From SLRI01 sp964402505 (lineage in GTDB: Bacteria > Pseudomonadota > Alphaproteobacteria > Geminicoccales > Geminicoccaceae): a stretch of 64,000 nucleotides of DNA. The stretch is taken from contig CAYOCP010000005.1 in NCBI GenBank assembly GCA_964402505.1, positions 122,369-186,368 on the forward strand, written 5' to 3'. How positions within the stretch are numbered: the first letter of the stretch is position 1; each line of letters begins with the position of its first letter. The translations under genes and the position numbers were made by a program. Of this stretch, positions 17,320-26,772 are shown piece after piece. A model generated the notes under the pieces. It searched no databases. It was given only the letters and a program-made list of their open reading frames with translations, and had not been told where the DNA came from.

Positions 17320-18234
17320 CTAGCCGGCCGCGGCCGGCACCGCCTGCGCCGTCAGCGCCGAGACGGCGGCTCGGTCGCCCATGCCGTCCCAGCCCCGGCC
17401 CCGCTCCGCCTTGATGGCGGCGGCGGCGGCGGCAAAGCGGGCGGCGTCGAGCGGGCGCTGCCCTTCCGCGAGGCCGAGCGCGTAGGCGCCGTGGAAGACG
17501 TCGCCGCAGCCGGTCGTGTCCCGCGCGGCCACCTCGAAGGCGGGGACGGTGACGATGGCGCCGTCGACCAGCCACACGCTGCCGATCGGCCCGCGCGTCG
17601 CCGCCACCACCTGCCCCGGTCGCGTGATGCAGCGCTGCAGGAGCGTGGCGGGATCGCCCTCGCCCAGAAATTCGTGCAGGCCCTGGCTGGAGAAGACGGC
17701 ATGATCCGACATGGCGATCAGTTCGGCATTGGCCTCGGGCGTGCCGCCGTCGATGTCGAGCACCGTTGGAATGCCGGCATCCCGGGCTCGGGCGAGCGCC
17801 ACCCTGGCGCCGGCAGGCCAGCGCGTGTCGGCGAGCACGACGCCGATACCCTCGAGGCTCGTCGCCGTCGGCAGGCCCCGATCCTGCGGCAGGGAGGTCC
17901 GGTCGGTCACGATGCACCGCTCGCCCAGGCTGTCGACCAGGACGATGGCGCGCAGCGTCCGGCTGTCGGGAATCGCCACGACACCCGCGCAGTCGACGCC
18001 GAACCCCCGCAAGAGCCCGATCGCCGTCTCGCCGGCGTGATCGCCGCCGACGCGGCCCCAATAGGCGGCGGCACCGCCCAGACGGCAGATGGCGACCGCC
18101 GCCGTCGCCGCCGGACCGCCGTACCGGGACCGATAGCCGCGCACCTCGACCTTGATGCCGACACCGGGAATCCGGTCGACCTGAAAGACCTCGTCATGCA
18201 CGAGATTGCCGACGCAAGCGACTTTGCTGTTCAC
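17320..18234 (-). CDS. PfkB/ribokinase-family carbohydrate kinase
   Basis: 304 residues. The N-terminal PfkB signature is seen in VACVGNLVHDEVFQVDRIPG and GGPAATAAVAICRLG. The C-terminal anion-hole/catalytic motif reads DTTGCGDVFHGAYALG, with Cys where GAGD is usual but the catalytic Asp kept. The start is GTG at 18234. It is divergent from a DeoR regulator and near a class II aldolase, suggesting phosphorylation of a ketose phosphate or ketose before aldol cleavage. The exact sugar is unknown. Confidence 0.85.
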   Translation of the reverse strand: MNSKVACVGNLVHDEVFQVDRIPGVGIKVEVRGYRSRYGGPAATAAVAICRLGGAAAYWGRVGGDHAGETAIGLLRGFGVDCAGVVAIPDSRTLRAIVLVDSLGERCIVTDRTSLPQDRGLPTATSLEGIGVVLADTRWPAGARVALARARDAGIPTVLDIDGGTPEANAELIAMSDHAVFSSQGLHEFLGEGDPATLLQRCITRPGQVVAATRGPIGSVWLVDGAIVTVPAFEVAARDTTGCGDVFHGAYALGLAEGQRPLDAARFAAAAAAIKAERGRGWDGMGDRAAVSALTAQAVPAAAG

Positions 18235-18328
18235 GGTGGAGGCGCATCCCCGAAAGTGGGCCGGCCGGCCTGGCGGACCGGGTCGGCCGGGCCGTTGCGA
18301 TTGATTTCACTGGTCGGCGCCTGTAGCG

Positions 18329-19111
18329 ATGTCAACCGCCATGGTTCGCTTGAGCGGTCGGCACGACAGGATCCTCGATTTCCTCGCCCAGCGCGGCTAC
18401 GTCGCCATCGAGGAGATGGTCGCGGCCTTCGGCGTGACCCCGCAGACCCTGCGCCGCGACCTGCAGGTCCTGGCCGACCGCGGGCTCCTGCGCCGCCATC
18501 ACGGCGGGGCCAGCGCCAATGTCAGCACGGCCAATCTCGACTACGGCAAGCGACATGTCGAGATGGAGCGCGAGAAGGCGGCGATCGGCCGGGCAGCGGC
18601 GGAGCTCGTCAAGCCCGGCAGCTCGCTCTTCCTGACCAACGGCACCACCGTCGACGCGCTGGCGCGGGCGATCGCCGAGCGGCGGCCGAGCGGGCTTCGC
18701 GTGATCACCAACAGCACGATCGTGGCCGGCATCCTCGATCCCTGCCCCGACATCTCGATCGAGGTCACCGGCGGCACGTGGATGCGGGAGAACCGCGCCC
18801 TCGGCGGCCCGGCGGCCATGGCCGTGGTCGAGAACTATCGCTGCGACCTGCACATGACCGGAATCGGCGGCATCGACCGCCAAGGCAACCTGCTCGAGTA
18901 TCGCGAGCCGGTGGCCATCGTCGGCCGCGCCATGCTCAAGAACGCCCGCCACCGGGTGCTGCTCGCCGATCATTCGAAGTTCGCCCGCGTCGCGACCTCG
19001 CGCCTCGCCGGCCTGCGCGACGTCGACACCCTCGTCACCGATCGCCCGCCCGAGCCACGAACGGCGGCCCTGATCGCCGAGGCCGGCTGCCGGCTGATCG
19101 TCACCGGCTAG
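18329..19111 (+). CDS. DeoR-family transcriptional regulator
   Basis: 260 residues. N-terminal winged helix (RHDRILDFLAQRGYVAIEEM; VTPQTLRRDLQVLADRGLLRRHHGG) is the DeoR signature. The C-terminal sugar-phosphate-sensing isomerase-like domain includes FLTNGTTVDALARAI, VITNSTIVAGIL, GGTWMRENRALGGPAA and LLADHSKFAR. It lies between the divergent kinase and the aldolase/ABC genes and most likely represses them until a phosphorylated sugar binds. ATG 18329 gives a six-residue leader; an internal ATG at 18341 is also possible. Confidence 0.9.
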   Translation: MSTAMVRLSGRHDRILDFLAQRGYVAIEEMVAAFGVTPQTLRRDLQVLADRGLLRRHHGGASANVSTANLDYGKRHVEMEREKAAIGRAAAELVKPGSSLFLTNGTTVDALARAIAERRPSGLRVITNSTIVAGILDPCPDISIEVTGGTWMRENRALGGPAAMAVVENYRCDLHMTGIGGIDRQGNLLEYREPVAIVGRAMLKNARHRVLLADHSKFARVATSRLAGLRDVDTLVTDRPPEPRTAALIAEAGCRLIVTG

Positions 19112-19134
19112 GCGCGTTTTGGCGCAGGCTTGCG

Positions 19135-19147
19135 CGAAAAACGAAAA
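19135..19147 (+). promoter_or_regulatory. Candidate DeoR operator (CGAAAA direct repeat)
   Basis: CGAAAA-A-CGAAAA, i.e. TTTCG-type half-sites on the minus strand, as seen at several DeoR-family operators. It lies directly after the regulator gene and 178 bases before the aldolase ATG. An adjacent inverted repeat GCGCA-GGCT-TGCGC at 19121-19134 supports a protein-binding site. Confidence 0.35.
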
Positions 19148-19324
19148 GCCGGCTTGTGCTGCCGCCGCGACGGGCTATCGTGGCCGTGTGCGGGAGAAAT
19201 CCGGGGAAGAAGGGCGTCCGGCGGGCGCCCCCTCCGCGATCGCCGCACGGACCAGACACTTTCGCCCGGTGCAGCCCCGCCGAACGGTGCCGCCGGTCGA
19301 AGCGATCCTCGAAGGTGCGATCGA

Positions 19325-20719
19325 ATGGCAACCTCCTCGCTGTCCGAGCTCGATAACGACCTGATCGGCATCGGCGTCGATGTGGGTCGGGAGCGGCCCG
19401 ACTTCTCGGGCAGCGAGCGTCCGTCCGGGGCGATGATCGATCGCTGGGCGAGGACGGCGGCACTGGGCGAGCCCGAGGCCCGGGCGCGCGCCATCTGGGC
19501 GATCCACGAGGCGGCACTCGCCGCCGGCATCGTGCCGGCCTCGGTCCAGGATCTCTATCTCGGGCGCGCGGCCGGCAAATGGAGCGATCGGACCGTGCCG
19601 GCCATGAACCTGCGTGGCTGGACCTATCAGACCTGCCGCGCCGTCTTCCGCGCCGCCCGCACGATGGACGCCGGGCTCTTCATCTTCGAGCAGGCGATCT
19701 CCGAGCAGGTCTTCGCGGCCCAGCCGCCCGCCGAGTACGGGGCCGGCGTGCTCGCCGCGGCGCTGCGCGAGGGCTATGTGGGTCCGGTTTTCCTGCAGGC
19801 CGACCACGACCAGGTCAACGCCGCCGCCTACGCCCGGGACGAGGTGGCCGAGATCCAGAGGCTCGAGCGGATCATCGAGGAGCAGATCGAGGCCGGCTTC
19901 TACAATATCGACATCGACGCCTCGACCGTGGTCGACCTCTCGCTCGAGAGCCTGGCCGATCAGCAGCGCGCCAATGGCGAGCTCACGGCCCATTTCACCG
20001 CCTTCGTGCGCGGCCTCGAGCCCAACGGCATCACCATCTCGCTCGGCGGCGAGATCGGCGAGGTCGGCCACCTGAACACGACACCCGAGGAGGTGCACGC
20101 CTTCATGGCGATCTACCGGGAGGCGCTCGGCACCCGGAGCGTCGATCTCGCCGGCATCAGCAAGATCAGCATCAACTCCGGCACCTATCACGGCGGCAAG
20201 GTCCTGCCCGACGGCACGCTCGCCGCAGTGGACGTCGATTTCGACCTCCTGCGGACCATCTCCAGGATCGCCCGCGAGCAGTACGAGATGGGCGGCGTGG
20301 TGCAGCACGGCGCCTCCACCCTGCCGGGCGAGCAGCTCGCGAGGCTGCCGGCGAGCGGCGCCGTCGAGGTGCATCTGGCGCTCGGCTTCAACAACCTGAT
20401 CTTCGATCACCCGAGCCTGCCGCAGGCCATCCGGGACGAGATCAGGGACTACACCTTCACCCATCACGCCGCCGAGCGCGGTGCCGGCGAGACCGACGCG
20501 CAGTTTCTCTACAACACGCGCAAGAAGTCCTGGAAGGTCATGAAGCAGCGCTTCTGGGACCTTCCGGGCGACGTGCAGGACGCCATCATGGGCTCGCTCG
20601 AGGACCGCTTCGGCGCCATGTTCGGCTGGCTGAACGTCGGCGGCACGACCGGGCTCGCCCGCGAGCTCACGACCACGGTGCGGATCCCCCGGCCGATGCC
20701 CGCCGGCCGCACGTCCTGA
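19325..20719 (+). CDS. Class II (metal-dependent) ketose-bisphosphate aldolase, long form
   Basis: 464 residues, well above the 285-350 of most class II aldolases. The core has the metal/catalytic segment FLQADHDQVN, NIDIDASTVVDLS, ISLGGEIGEVG, KISINSGTYHGG and GVVQHGASTL, matching the zinc-dependent fructose/tagatose-bisphosphate aldolase fold. The C-terminal 90 residues (from FTHHAAERG) form an extension. ATG 19325 follows GAAGGTGCG. With the PfkB kinase, DeoR regulator and ABC importer it would cleave the phosphorylated sugar taken up by the cluster. Confidence 0.82.
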   Translation: MATSSLSELDNDLIGIGVDVGRERPDFSGSERPSGAMIDRWARTAALGEPEARARAIWAIHEAALAAGIVPASVQDLYLGRAAGKWSDRTVPAMNLRGWTYQTCRAVFRAARTMDAGLFIFEQAISEQVFAAQPPAEYGAGVLAAALREGYVGPVFLQADHDQVNAAAYARDEVAEIQRLERIIEEQIEAGFYNIDIDASTVVDLSLESLADQQRANGELTAHFTAFVRGLEPNGITISLGGEIGEVGHLNTTPEEVHAFMAIYREALGTRSVDLAGISKISINSGTYHGGKVLPDGTLAAVDVDFDLLRTISRIAREQYEMGGVVQHGASTLPGEQLARLPASGAVEVHLALGFNNLIFDHPSLPQAIRDEIRDYTFTHHAAERGAGETDAQFLYNTRKKSWKVMKQRFWDLPGDVQDAIMGSLEDRFGAMFGWLNVGGTTGLARELTTTVRIPRPMPAGRTS

Positions 20720-20765
20720 CCGACCCCGGGCCCGAGCGCGAAACCACCGAGAGGAGGAGGCGACC

Positions 20766-22040
20766 ATGCAACGCGAAGACACGTTCCGGCACGCATTGAG
20801 GGCCATGGCCCTGGCGGCCGTCCTGGCCCTGCCGGCCTTGGCCGAGGCGCAGACCGAGGTGCGCTGGGCGCAGTGGAAGGGGACCGAGGTCGGCCAGGAA
20901 TTCATGGCCAAGCTCGAGGCCGCCTTCGAGGAGGCGCACCCCGACATCGACCTCGTCGTCGTCGATTCGCCCTTCACCGGCTTTCACGACCGCGCCCTCG
21001 TCCTGCACCAGGCAGGCCAGCTCCCCGACGTCCTGATGATCCAGGTCGACTGGGTGGCGGAGTTCGCCGATCTCGGCATGCTCGAGCCGCTCGACGAGCG
21101 CATCGCCAAGGAGCCGCCCGAGTTCTTCGCGAACATCCCGGAGACCTTCCACACGACCTGGCGCGGCAAGCAGTACTACCTGCCGCTCGAGAGCGGTGCG
21201 GTCGCCCTCTACTACAATACCGAGCTCTTCAAGGCGGCCGGTATCGACGGTCCGCCGAAGACCTGGGACGAGTACGCCCAATCGGCGCGCCAGCTCACCA
21301 AGCCCGAGAAGATGCAGTTCGCGGTGACCGCAACGCTCGCGACCGAGCCGCCCACCAACATGACCTACGAGATCTACCCGCTCCTGCTGCAGGCGGGTGC
21401 CCAGATCATCGATCCCGAGACCAACCAGGCCGTCTTCAACAGCCCCGAGGGCGTCGCCGCCATCGAGTGGTACCTGGACCGGATCAACAAGGACAAGATC
21501 TCCGTCCCCGGCGTGCTCAGCAATGGCGAGCGCGAGAAGCGGGCGAACTTCGCCTCCGGCAACATCGCGATGATGTTCGAGGGACCCTGGGGCATCGCCA
21601 TCCAAAAGCAGCTCAACCCCGATCTGACGTACGACATCGCACCCCTGCCGACGGGTGTGACCGACGGCACGATGGTCCGCGGCTCGCTGAACACCATCAC
21701 CACGCAGTCCGAGAACAAGGACGCAGCCTGGACCTTCCTGCGCTGGATCTCCGGCAAGGAAGGCATCGAGATGTGGGCCAAGGGCACGGGCGGCTTTCCG
21801 GCGCGCACCGACGTCTCGAGCGAGGAGTGGTTCAAGGAGCTGCCGCTCTTCCAGGCCTTCGTCACGCAGATGGCACGCCCCAACGCCGAATCGCCCTTTC
21901 TCGTCATGCCCAACGCCGTGCAGATGAACAAGATCATGACGACGGAGATCCAGAACGCCGTGCAGGGCACGAAGACGCCGCAGCAGGCGCTCGACGATGC
22001 CGCGGCGCAATGGAACGAGATCTTCGCCGCCGCGAAGTAG
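20766..22040 (+). CDS. ABC sugar transporter, extracellular solute-binding protein (family 1)
   Basis: 424 residues with a signal peptide ending at ALAEA-QTEV. Family 1 (MalE/UgpB-like) features include VRWAQWKGTEVGQEF, QVDWVAEFADLGMLEPLDE, YYLPLESGAVALYYNTELFKAAGID and MMFEGPWGIA. AGGAGGCGACC precedes the ATG. It captures a carbohydrate in the periplasm and delivers it to the two permeases downstream. The preceding aldolase gene ends 46 bases upstream, so they are likely one operon. Confidence 0.9.
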   Translation: MQREDTFRHALRAMALAAVLALPALAEAQTEVRWAQWKGTEVGQEFMAKLEAAFEEAHPDIDLVVVDSPFTGFHDRALVLHQAGQLPDVLMIQVDWVAEFADLGMLEPLDERIAKEPPEFFANIPETFHTTWRGKQYYLPLESGAVALYYNTELFKAAGIDGPPKTWDEYAQSARQLTKPEKMQFAVTATLATEPPTNMTYEIYPLLLQAGAQIIDPETNQAVFNSPEGVAAIEWYLDRINKDKISVPGVLSNGEREKRANFASGNIAMMFEGPWGIAIQKQLNPDLTYDIAPLPTGVTDGTMVRGSLNTITTQSENKDAAWTFLRWISGKEGIEMWAKGTGGFPARTDVSSEEWFKELPLFQAFVTQMARPNAESPFLVMPNAVQMNKIMTTEIQNAVQGTKTPQQALDDAAAQWNEIFAAAK

Positions 22041-22121
22041 CCGCCCCGAAGGCTTCACGTCTCGAGGGGCCGGCCCGGTGCCGCCTTCGGCTCCGGCCGG
22101 CCCCGCAGTGATGGCAGGATC

Positions 22122-23012
22122 ATGGGATCGCTCAGGCAGAAATACCGCCAGGAACTCCTGGCGCTGTCCTTTCTCTGGCCATCCCTGGCCATCCTTCTGG
22201 CCTTGCTGCTCTACCCTCTGGCCGAGGTCGTCCGCCTGAGCTTCCACGACAGCAACCTTCTGACCGAGACCTGGGCCGGCCTCGCCAACTACCGCCGGCT
22301 GGTCCGGGATCCGCTCTTCTGGCAGGCCTTCTGGCAGACCGTGCTCTTCACGTTCTTCAGCGTCGCCTTCCACCTCGTCATCGGCCTGGCGCTGGCGCTG
22401 CTCTTGAACATGCGGATCAACCTCCTCTTCCAGTCGCTGGCACGCGGCATCCTGATCGTGCCCTGGCTCCTGGCCCCTACCGTCGCCGGCATGATCTGGG
22501 TCTTGATGCTCGCACCCTTCGGCGTCATCAACGGCATGCTGGTCGGGCTCGGCCTGATCGATCCCGGCACCACCATCTCCTGGCTCGGCAATCCCGATAC
22601 CGCGCTCGGCTCGGTCACCGCCATGAATGTCTGGCGCGCCTTTCCCTTCTTCATGGTCATGCTGCTCGCCGGCCTGCAGGCGGTCCCGAGCGAGCTCTAC
22701 GAGGCGGCCGAGATCGACGGTGCCACCCTCGTTCGCCAGTTCTGGCACATCACCCTGCCGCAGCTCCGCGGCGTCATCACCACGATCGTCCTGCTCGATT
22801 CGATCTGGACCTTCCGCGCCTTCGATCCGGTCTTCGTCATGACCGGCGGCGGCCCGGCGCACGCCTCGGAGGTGCTGCCGACCGTCATCTACTTCGACGG
22901 CTTCCAGAAGCTCGACTTCGGCTACGCCTCGGCCCAGGCGGTCGTCATGTTCATCGTGCTCTTCGTCGTCAGCGCCTTCTACATGCGGCGCTCCATGGGC
23001 GCGGCGCGTTGA
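22122..23012 (+). CDS. ABC sugar transporter permease (MalF-like)
   Basis: 296 residues with six membrane helices. The cytoplasmic EAA loop reads ELYEAAEIDGATLVRQFWHITLPQL, the site that docks the ATPase. N-terminal region LLALLLYPLAEVVRLSF is typical of MalF-type subunits of carbohydrate ABC importers. It follows the binding protein by 81 bases and is 16 bases ahead of the second permease. Confidence 0.92.
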   Translation: MGSLRQKYRQELLALSFLWPSLAILLALLLYPLAEVVRLSFHDSNLLTETWAGLANYRRLVRDPLFWQAFWQTVLFTFFSVAFHLVIGLALALLLNMRINLLFQSLARGILIVPWLLAPTVAGMIWVLMLAPFGVINGMLVGLGLIDPGTTISWLGNPDTALGSVTAMNVWRAFPFFMVMLLAGLQAVPSELYEAAEIDGATLVRQFWHITLPQLRGVITTIVLLDSIWTFRAFDPVFVMTGGGPAHASEVLPTVIYFDGFQKLDFGYASAQAVVMFIVLFVVSAFYMRRSMGAAR

Positions 23013-23028
23013 TGCGAAACGCGTGACC

Positions 23029-23895
23029 ATGCGGCAGAAGAGCCTCGCCGGCGGTCTCGGCATGGAAGAGCGTCGCCACCTGCTCAACGCCCTGTCCTAC
23101 ACGCTTCTGATCCTCGCCATCGTCATCGTCTCCATGCCGATCCTCTGGATGCTGACGGTCTCGGCGCGCCCCAATATCGAGGTCATGAAGATCCCGCCCT
23201 CGTGGATCCCGCAAGCCTTCACGCTCGAGAGCTACGGCAAGATCCTGACCAACGAGCGCTACATCATCGTCTTCCTCAACACGATCTTCATCTCGCTCTT
23301 CGTCACGCTCCTGTCGCTGTTCCTGGGCGCCCTCGCCGCCTACGCCCTCGCCCGCTTCAACTTCATCGGCCAGCGCGCCGTCTTGATGTTCCTCATCATC
23401 ACGCAGATGTTCCCGCTGGTCCTCCTCTGCATCCCCTATTTTCGCGTGTTCGTGGCGCTCGGCCTCTACGACACGCGCATCTCGCTCGTCATCGCCTATC
23501 TGACCTTCACGCTCCCCTTCTGCATCCTCATGCTGCGCAGCTACTTCATCAACATCTCGCCGGCCATGGAGGAGGCGGCCATGGTCGACGGCTGCACGCG
23601 CATGGGCGCCATCTTTAGAACCCTCGTCCCGGTCTCCTACCCCGCCTTCATCGGCGCCGGCCTCTACGCCTTCCTGCTCGCCTGGAACGAGTTCCTGTTC
23701 GCCATGGTGCTGGTCGAATCCTGGGAGAACCGGGTCCTCACCATGGCGATCTACAGCCTCATGGCCGAGTTCGTCACCGACTGGAGCGGCATGATGGCCT
23801 TCTCGACCCTGGCCAGCCTGCCCTTGGTGGTGGCCTTCATCTTCCTGCAGAAGTTCATGGTCCAGGGCATGACCGCCGGCGCCCTGACCTCGTAG
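23029..23895 (+). CDS. ABC sugar transporter permease (MalG-like)
   Basis: 288 residues with six helices. The EAA loop reads PAMEEAAMVDGCTRMGAIF, and TVSARPNIEVMKIPPSWIP is typical of MalG-type permeases between helices 1 and 2. An in-frame GTG at 23023 two codons earlier is a possible alternative start. No ABC ATPase gene follows; the next gene is glutathione reductase, so a shared MalK-type ATPase encoded elsewhere must energise the system. Confidence 0.92.
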   Translation: MRQKSLAGGLGMEERRHLLNALSYTLLILAIVIVSMPILWMLTVSARPNIEVMKIPPSWIPQAFTLESYGKILTNERYIIVFLNTIFISLFVTLLSLFLGALAAYALARFNFIGQRAVLMFLIITQMFPLVLLCIPYFRVFVALGLYDTRISLVIAYLTFTLPFCILMLRSYFINISPAMEEAAMVDGCTRMGAIFRTLVPVSYPAFIGAGLYAFLLAWNEFLFAMVLVESWENRVLTMAIYSLMAEFVTDWSGMMAFSTLASLPLVVAFIFLQKFMVQGMTAGALTS

Positions 23896-23969
23896 CTCCA
23901 CCCGCCCGAAAGGTGACAGCCGGCGGCGGACGCGCTAGGAGCCTGTCGCAGATCGCTTCGGGACACGGC

Positions 23970-25370
23970 ATGGCTCGCTTCGACCTCTACGTCATCGGCG
24001 GCGGCTCCGGCGGCGTCGCCTGCGGCCGGCGCGCCGCCGCGCACGGTGCCAAGGTCGCCCTCGCCGAATCCAGCCGGGTCGGCGGCACCTGCGTCATTCG
24101 CGGCTGCGTGCCGAAGAAGCTGATGCACTACGGTGCCCATTTCGCCGGGATGTTCCGCCTCGCCAGAGGCTATGGCTGGCAACTGGACCGGCCGCCGACG
24201 CTCGACTTCGAGGCTCTCCTTGCGGCCCGCAACGCCGAGATCCAGCGGCTCAACGACATCTATCTCGGCATGCTGGAGCGCACCGGCGTCACCCTCCACG
24301 CGACCCGCGCGCGGATCCGGGGACGCAAGGCGGACGGCACCTTCGAGATCGAGGCAGGCGGCGAGACGCACGAGGCCACCACCGTCCTCGTCGCCGTGGG
24401 TGCCAGGCCGGTCAAGCCGGAGCTTCCCGGCATCGAGCACACCGTAAGCTCCGACGAGATGCTGGAGGACCTCTACCCCCTGCCGAAGCGCCTCGCCGTG
24501 GTCGGCGCCGGCTATATCGGCGTCGAGCTCGCCAGCATCTTCAACGGCCTCGGCGTCGAGACCAGCCTGATCCTGCGCGCCGACATGCCGCTGCGCGGCT
24601 TCGACGAGGATCTCCGCCGGCACATGACGAGGGAGCTCGAGCGACACGGCCTCGACCTCTGCCGCAAGACCGTCGTCGAGGCGATCGTTCGAACCGGCGA
24701 CGGCTACCGCCTCGAGACGAGCTCCGGCCCGATCCTCGCCGACCGCATCGTCTACGCCACCGGCCGCAATCCCCTTCCCGGCACCAGGGGGATCGGGCTC
24801 GAGGCGCTCGGCGTCGAGATGGGACCCTCCGGCGCCGTCATCGTGGATGCCGCCTATCGAAGCTCGGTTTCCGGCCTCTACGCCGTCGGCGACTGCAGCG
24901 ACCATGCCGGACACGGCCTGCACGCCGCCCAGCACGATCTCACTCCCGTCGCCATCGCCGAGGGGCGGGTGATCGCCGAAACCCTCTACAACGACAATCC
25001 CCACGAGGTCGCCTACGGCTCGATCCCGACCGCCATCTTCGGCATGCCGCAGGCGGGGTCGGTGGGCCTCAGCGAGGCCGACGCGCGAAGCCGGGGCCAC
25101 GAGGTCCGCATTTTCAAGAGCGACTTCCGGCCGATGCTCTACACCCTGCCCGACGCGGCCGACCAGACCTTCATGAAGCTCGTGGTGGATGCCGAAACGG
25201 ACCGGGTGCTCGGCTGCTCCATGGTCGGCGACGACGCGGCCGAGATCGTCCAGGGCCTCGCCATCGCCTTGACGGCCGGGGTCACCAAGGCGCAAGTCGA
25301 TGCGACGGTCGGGGTGCACCCGTCGGCCGCGGAGGAATTCGTCACGATGTACCAGCCGGCCACCGGCTGA
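23970..25370 (+). CDS. gor: Glutathione-disulfide reductase
   Basis: 466 residues. FAD motif YVIGGGSGGVACGRRAA, redox-active disulfide motif GGTCVIRGCVPKKL, second Rossmann motif VVGAGYIGVELASIFNGLG for NADPH, GDCSDHAG near the FAD, and the C-terminal catalytic His in GVHPSAAEEF. The spacing and GCVPKK are those of glutathione reductases rather than lipoamide dehydrogenases. It maintains reduced glutathione in the cytoplasm. ATG 23970 gives the normal MARFDLYVIG start. Confidence 0.9.
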   Translation: MARFDLYVIGGGSGGVACGRRAAAHGAKVALAESSRVGGTCVIRGCVPKKLMHYGAHFAGMFRLARGYGWQLDRPPTLDFEALLAARNAEIQRLNDIYLGMLERTGVTLHATRARIRGRKADGTFEIEAGGETHEATTVLVAVGARPVKPELPGIEHTVSSDEMLEDLYPLPKRLAVVGAGYIGVELASIFNGLGVETSLILRADMPLRGFDEDLRRHMTRELERHGLDLCRKTVVEAIVRTGDGYRLETSSGPILADRIVYATGRNPLPGTRGIGLEALGVEMGPSGAVIVDAAYRSSVSGLYAVGDCSDHAGHGLHAAQHDLTPVAIAEGRVIAETLYNDNPHEVAYGSIPTAIFGMPQAGSVGLSEADARSRGHEVRIFKSDFRPMLYTLPDAADQTFMKLVVDAETDRVLGCSMVGDDAAEIVQGLAIALTAGVTKAQVDATVGVHPSAAEEFVTMYQPATG

Positions 25371-25401
25371 TCAGCGGGCGATGCTGTAGGGACGAAGGGC
25401 C

Positions 25402-26772
25402 ATGACCCAGAGCTGGACACCGGAGAGCTGGCGGCAGAAGCCTCGCCACCAGATGCCCGAATACCGGGACGAGCAACGCCTCGCCCTGGTCGAGCGACAG
25501 CTCCAGGGCTACCCGCCTCTGGTCTTCGCGGGGGAGGCGCGCCGCCTCAAGGCGGACCTCGCCGAGGTCGCCAAAGGCGAGGCCTTCCTCCTGCAGGGCG
25601 GCGACTGCGCCGAGGCCTTCGCCGACTTCAACGCCGACAAGATCCGTGACACGCTTCGCGTCCTTTTGCAGATGGCCGTGGTGCTGACCTTCGGCGGCGG
25701 CATGCCGGTGGTCAAGGTGGCGCGCATGGCCGGCCAGTTCGCCAAGCCGCGCTCGGCACCCATGGAGCGCATCGGCGAGGTCGAGCTGCCGAGCTACCGG
25801 GGCGATATCGTCAACGGCCTCGACTTCGTCGCCAGCGACCGCGAGCCGGACCCGGCGCGGCAGCTCCAGGCCTACAGCCAGGCCGCCGCGACCCTCAATC
25901 TGCTCCGCGCCTTCACGCAGGGCGGCTACGCCGCCCTCACCCGGGTGCACGAATGGACGCTGAGCTTCCTCGACCGCTCGCCGGCCGGCGAGCGCTACAG
26001 GGATTTCGCCGACGCGATCGGCCAGGCGCTCGACTTCATGCGCGCCTGCGGGGTCACCGACCTCTCGACCCCGGAGATCACCCGCACCACCCTCTACACC
26101 AGCCACGAGGCGCTGCTGCTCGGCTTCGAGCAGGCCATGACCCGGGTCGATTCCACCTCCGGCCGCTGGTATGACACCTCCGCCCATCTGGTCTGGATCG
26201 GCGACCGCACGCGCCAGCTCGACGGCGCCCATGTCGAATACTGCCGCGGCATCGCCAACCCGCTCGGCATCAAGGCCGGCCCGTCCATGCCGGTCGACGA
26301 CCTGCTCCGGCTCACGGACGTCCTCAACCCGGCGAACGAGCCTGGACGACTCACCGTCATCGCCCGCATGGGACACGAGCTGGTCGAGCGGCACCTGCCG
26401 CCTCTGGTTCGCGCCCTCGAGCGCGAGGGCCGCGTCGTGGTCTGGACCTGCGATCCCATGCACGGCAACACGGTCAAGTCCTCGTCGGGCTACAAGACCC
26501 GCCCCTTCGAGCGCATCCTGGCCGAGGTGCGGAGCTTCTTCGCCATCCACAAGGCGCTCGGCACCCATGCCGGCGGCATCCATCTCGAGATGACCGGCCA
26601 GGACGTCACCGAATGCACCGGCGGCGCCCAGGCGATCACCGATGCCGTGCTCAAGGACCGCTACCACACCCACTGCGACCCCAGGCTCAACGCGCAGCAG
26701 AGCCTCGAGCTCGCCTTCCTCATGGCCGAGGCGCTGAAGGAGGAGCGGCAGGGCCTGCGCGCCGCGTCATGA
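25402..26772 (+). CDS. Class II (plant-type) 3-deoxy-7-phosphoheptulonate synthase
   Basis: 456 residues. DAHP synthase joins phosphoenolpyruvate and erythrose 4-phosphate, the first step of the shikimate pathway. Class II markers include WRQKPRHQMPEY at the N-terminus, FLLQGGDCAEAFADF, FGGGMPVVKVARMAGQFAKPRS, HVEYCRGIANPLGIKAG, WTCDPMHGNT and HLEMTGQDVTEC. The gene overlaps the nicotinate phosphoribosyltransferase ATG by four bases, a pairing with no obvious metabolic link. Confidence 0.94.
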   Translation: MTQSWTPESWRQKPRHQMPEYRDEQRLALVERQLQGYPPLVFAGEARRLKADLAEVAKGEAFLLQGGDCAEAFADFNADKIRDTLRVLLQMAVVLTFGGGMPVVKVARMAGQFAKPRSAPMERIGEVELPSYRGDIVNGLDFVASDREPDPARQLQAYSQAAATLNLLRAFTQGGYAALTRVHEWTLSFLDRSPAGERYRDFADAIGQALDFMRACGVTDLSTPEITRTTLYTSHEALLLGFEQAMTRVDSTSGRWYDTSAHLVWIGDRTRQLDGAHVEYCRGIANPLGIKAGPSMPVDDLLRLTDVLNPANEPGRLTVIARMGHELVERHLPPLVRALEREGRVVVWTCDPMHGNTVKSSSGYKTRPFERILAEVRSFFAIHKALGTHAGGIHLEMTGQDVTECTGGAQAITDAVLKDRYHTHCDPRLNAQQSLELAFLMAEALKEERQGLRAAS

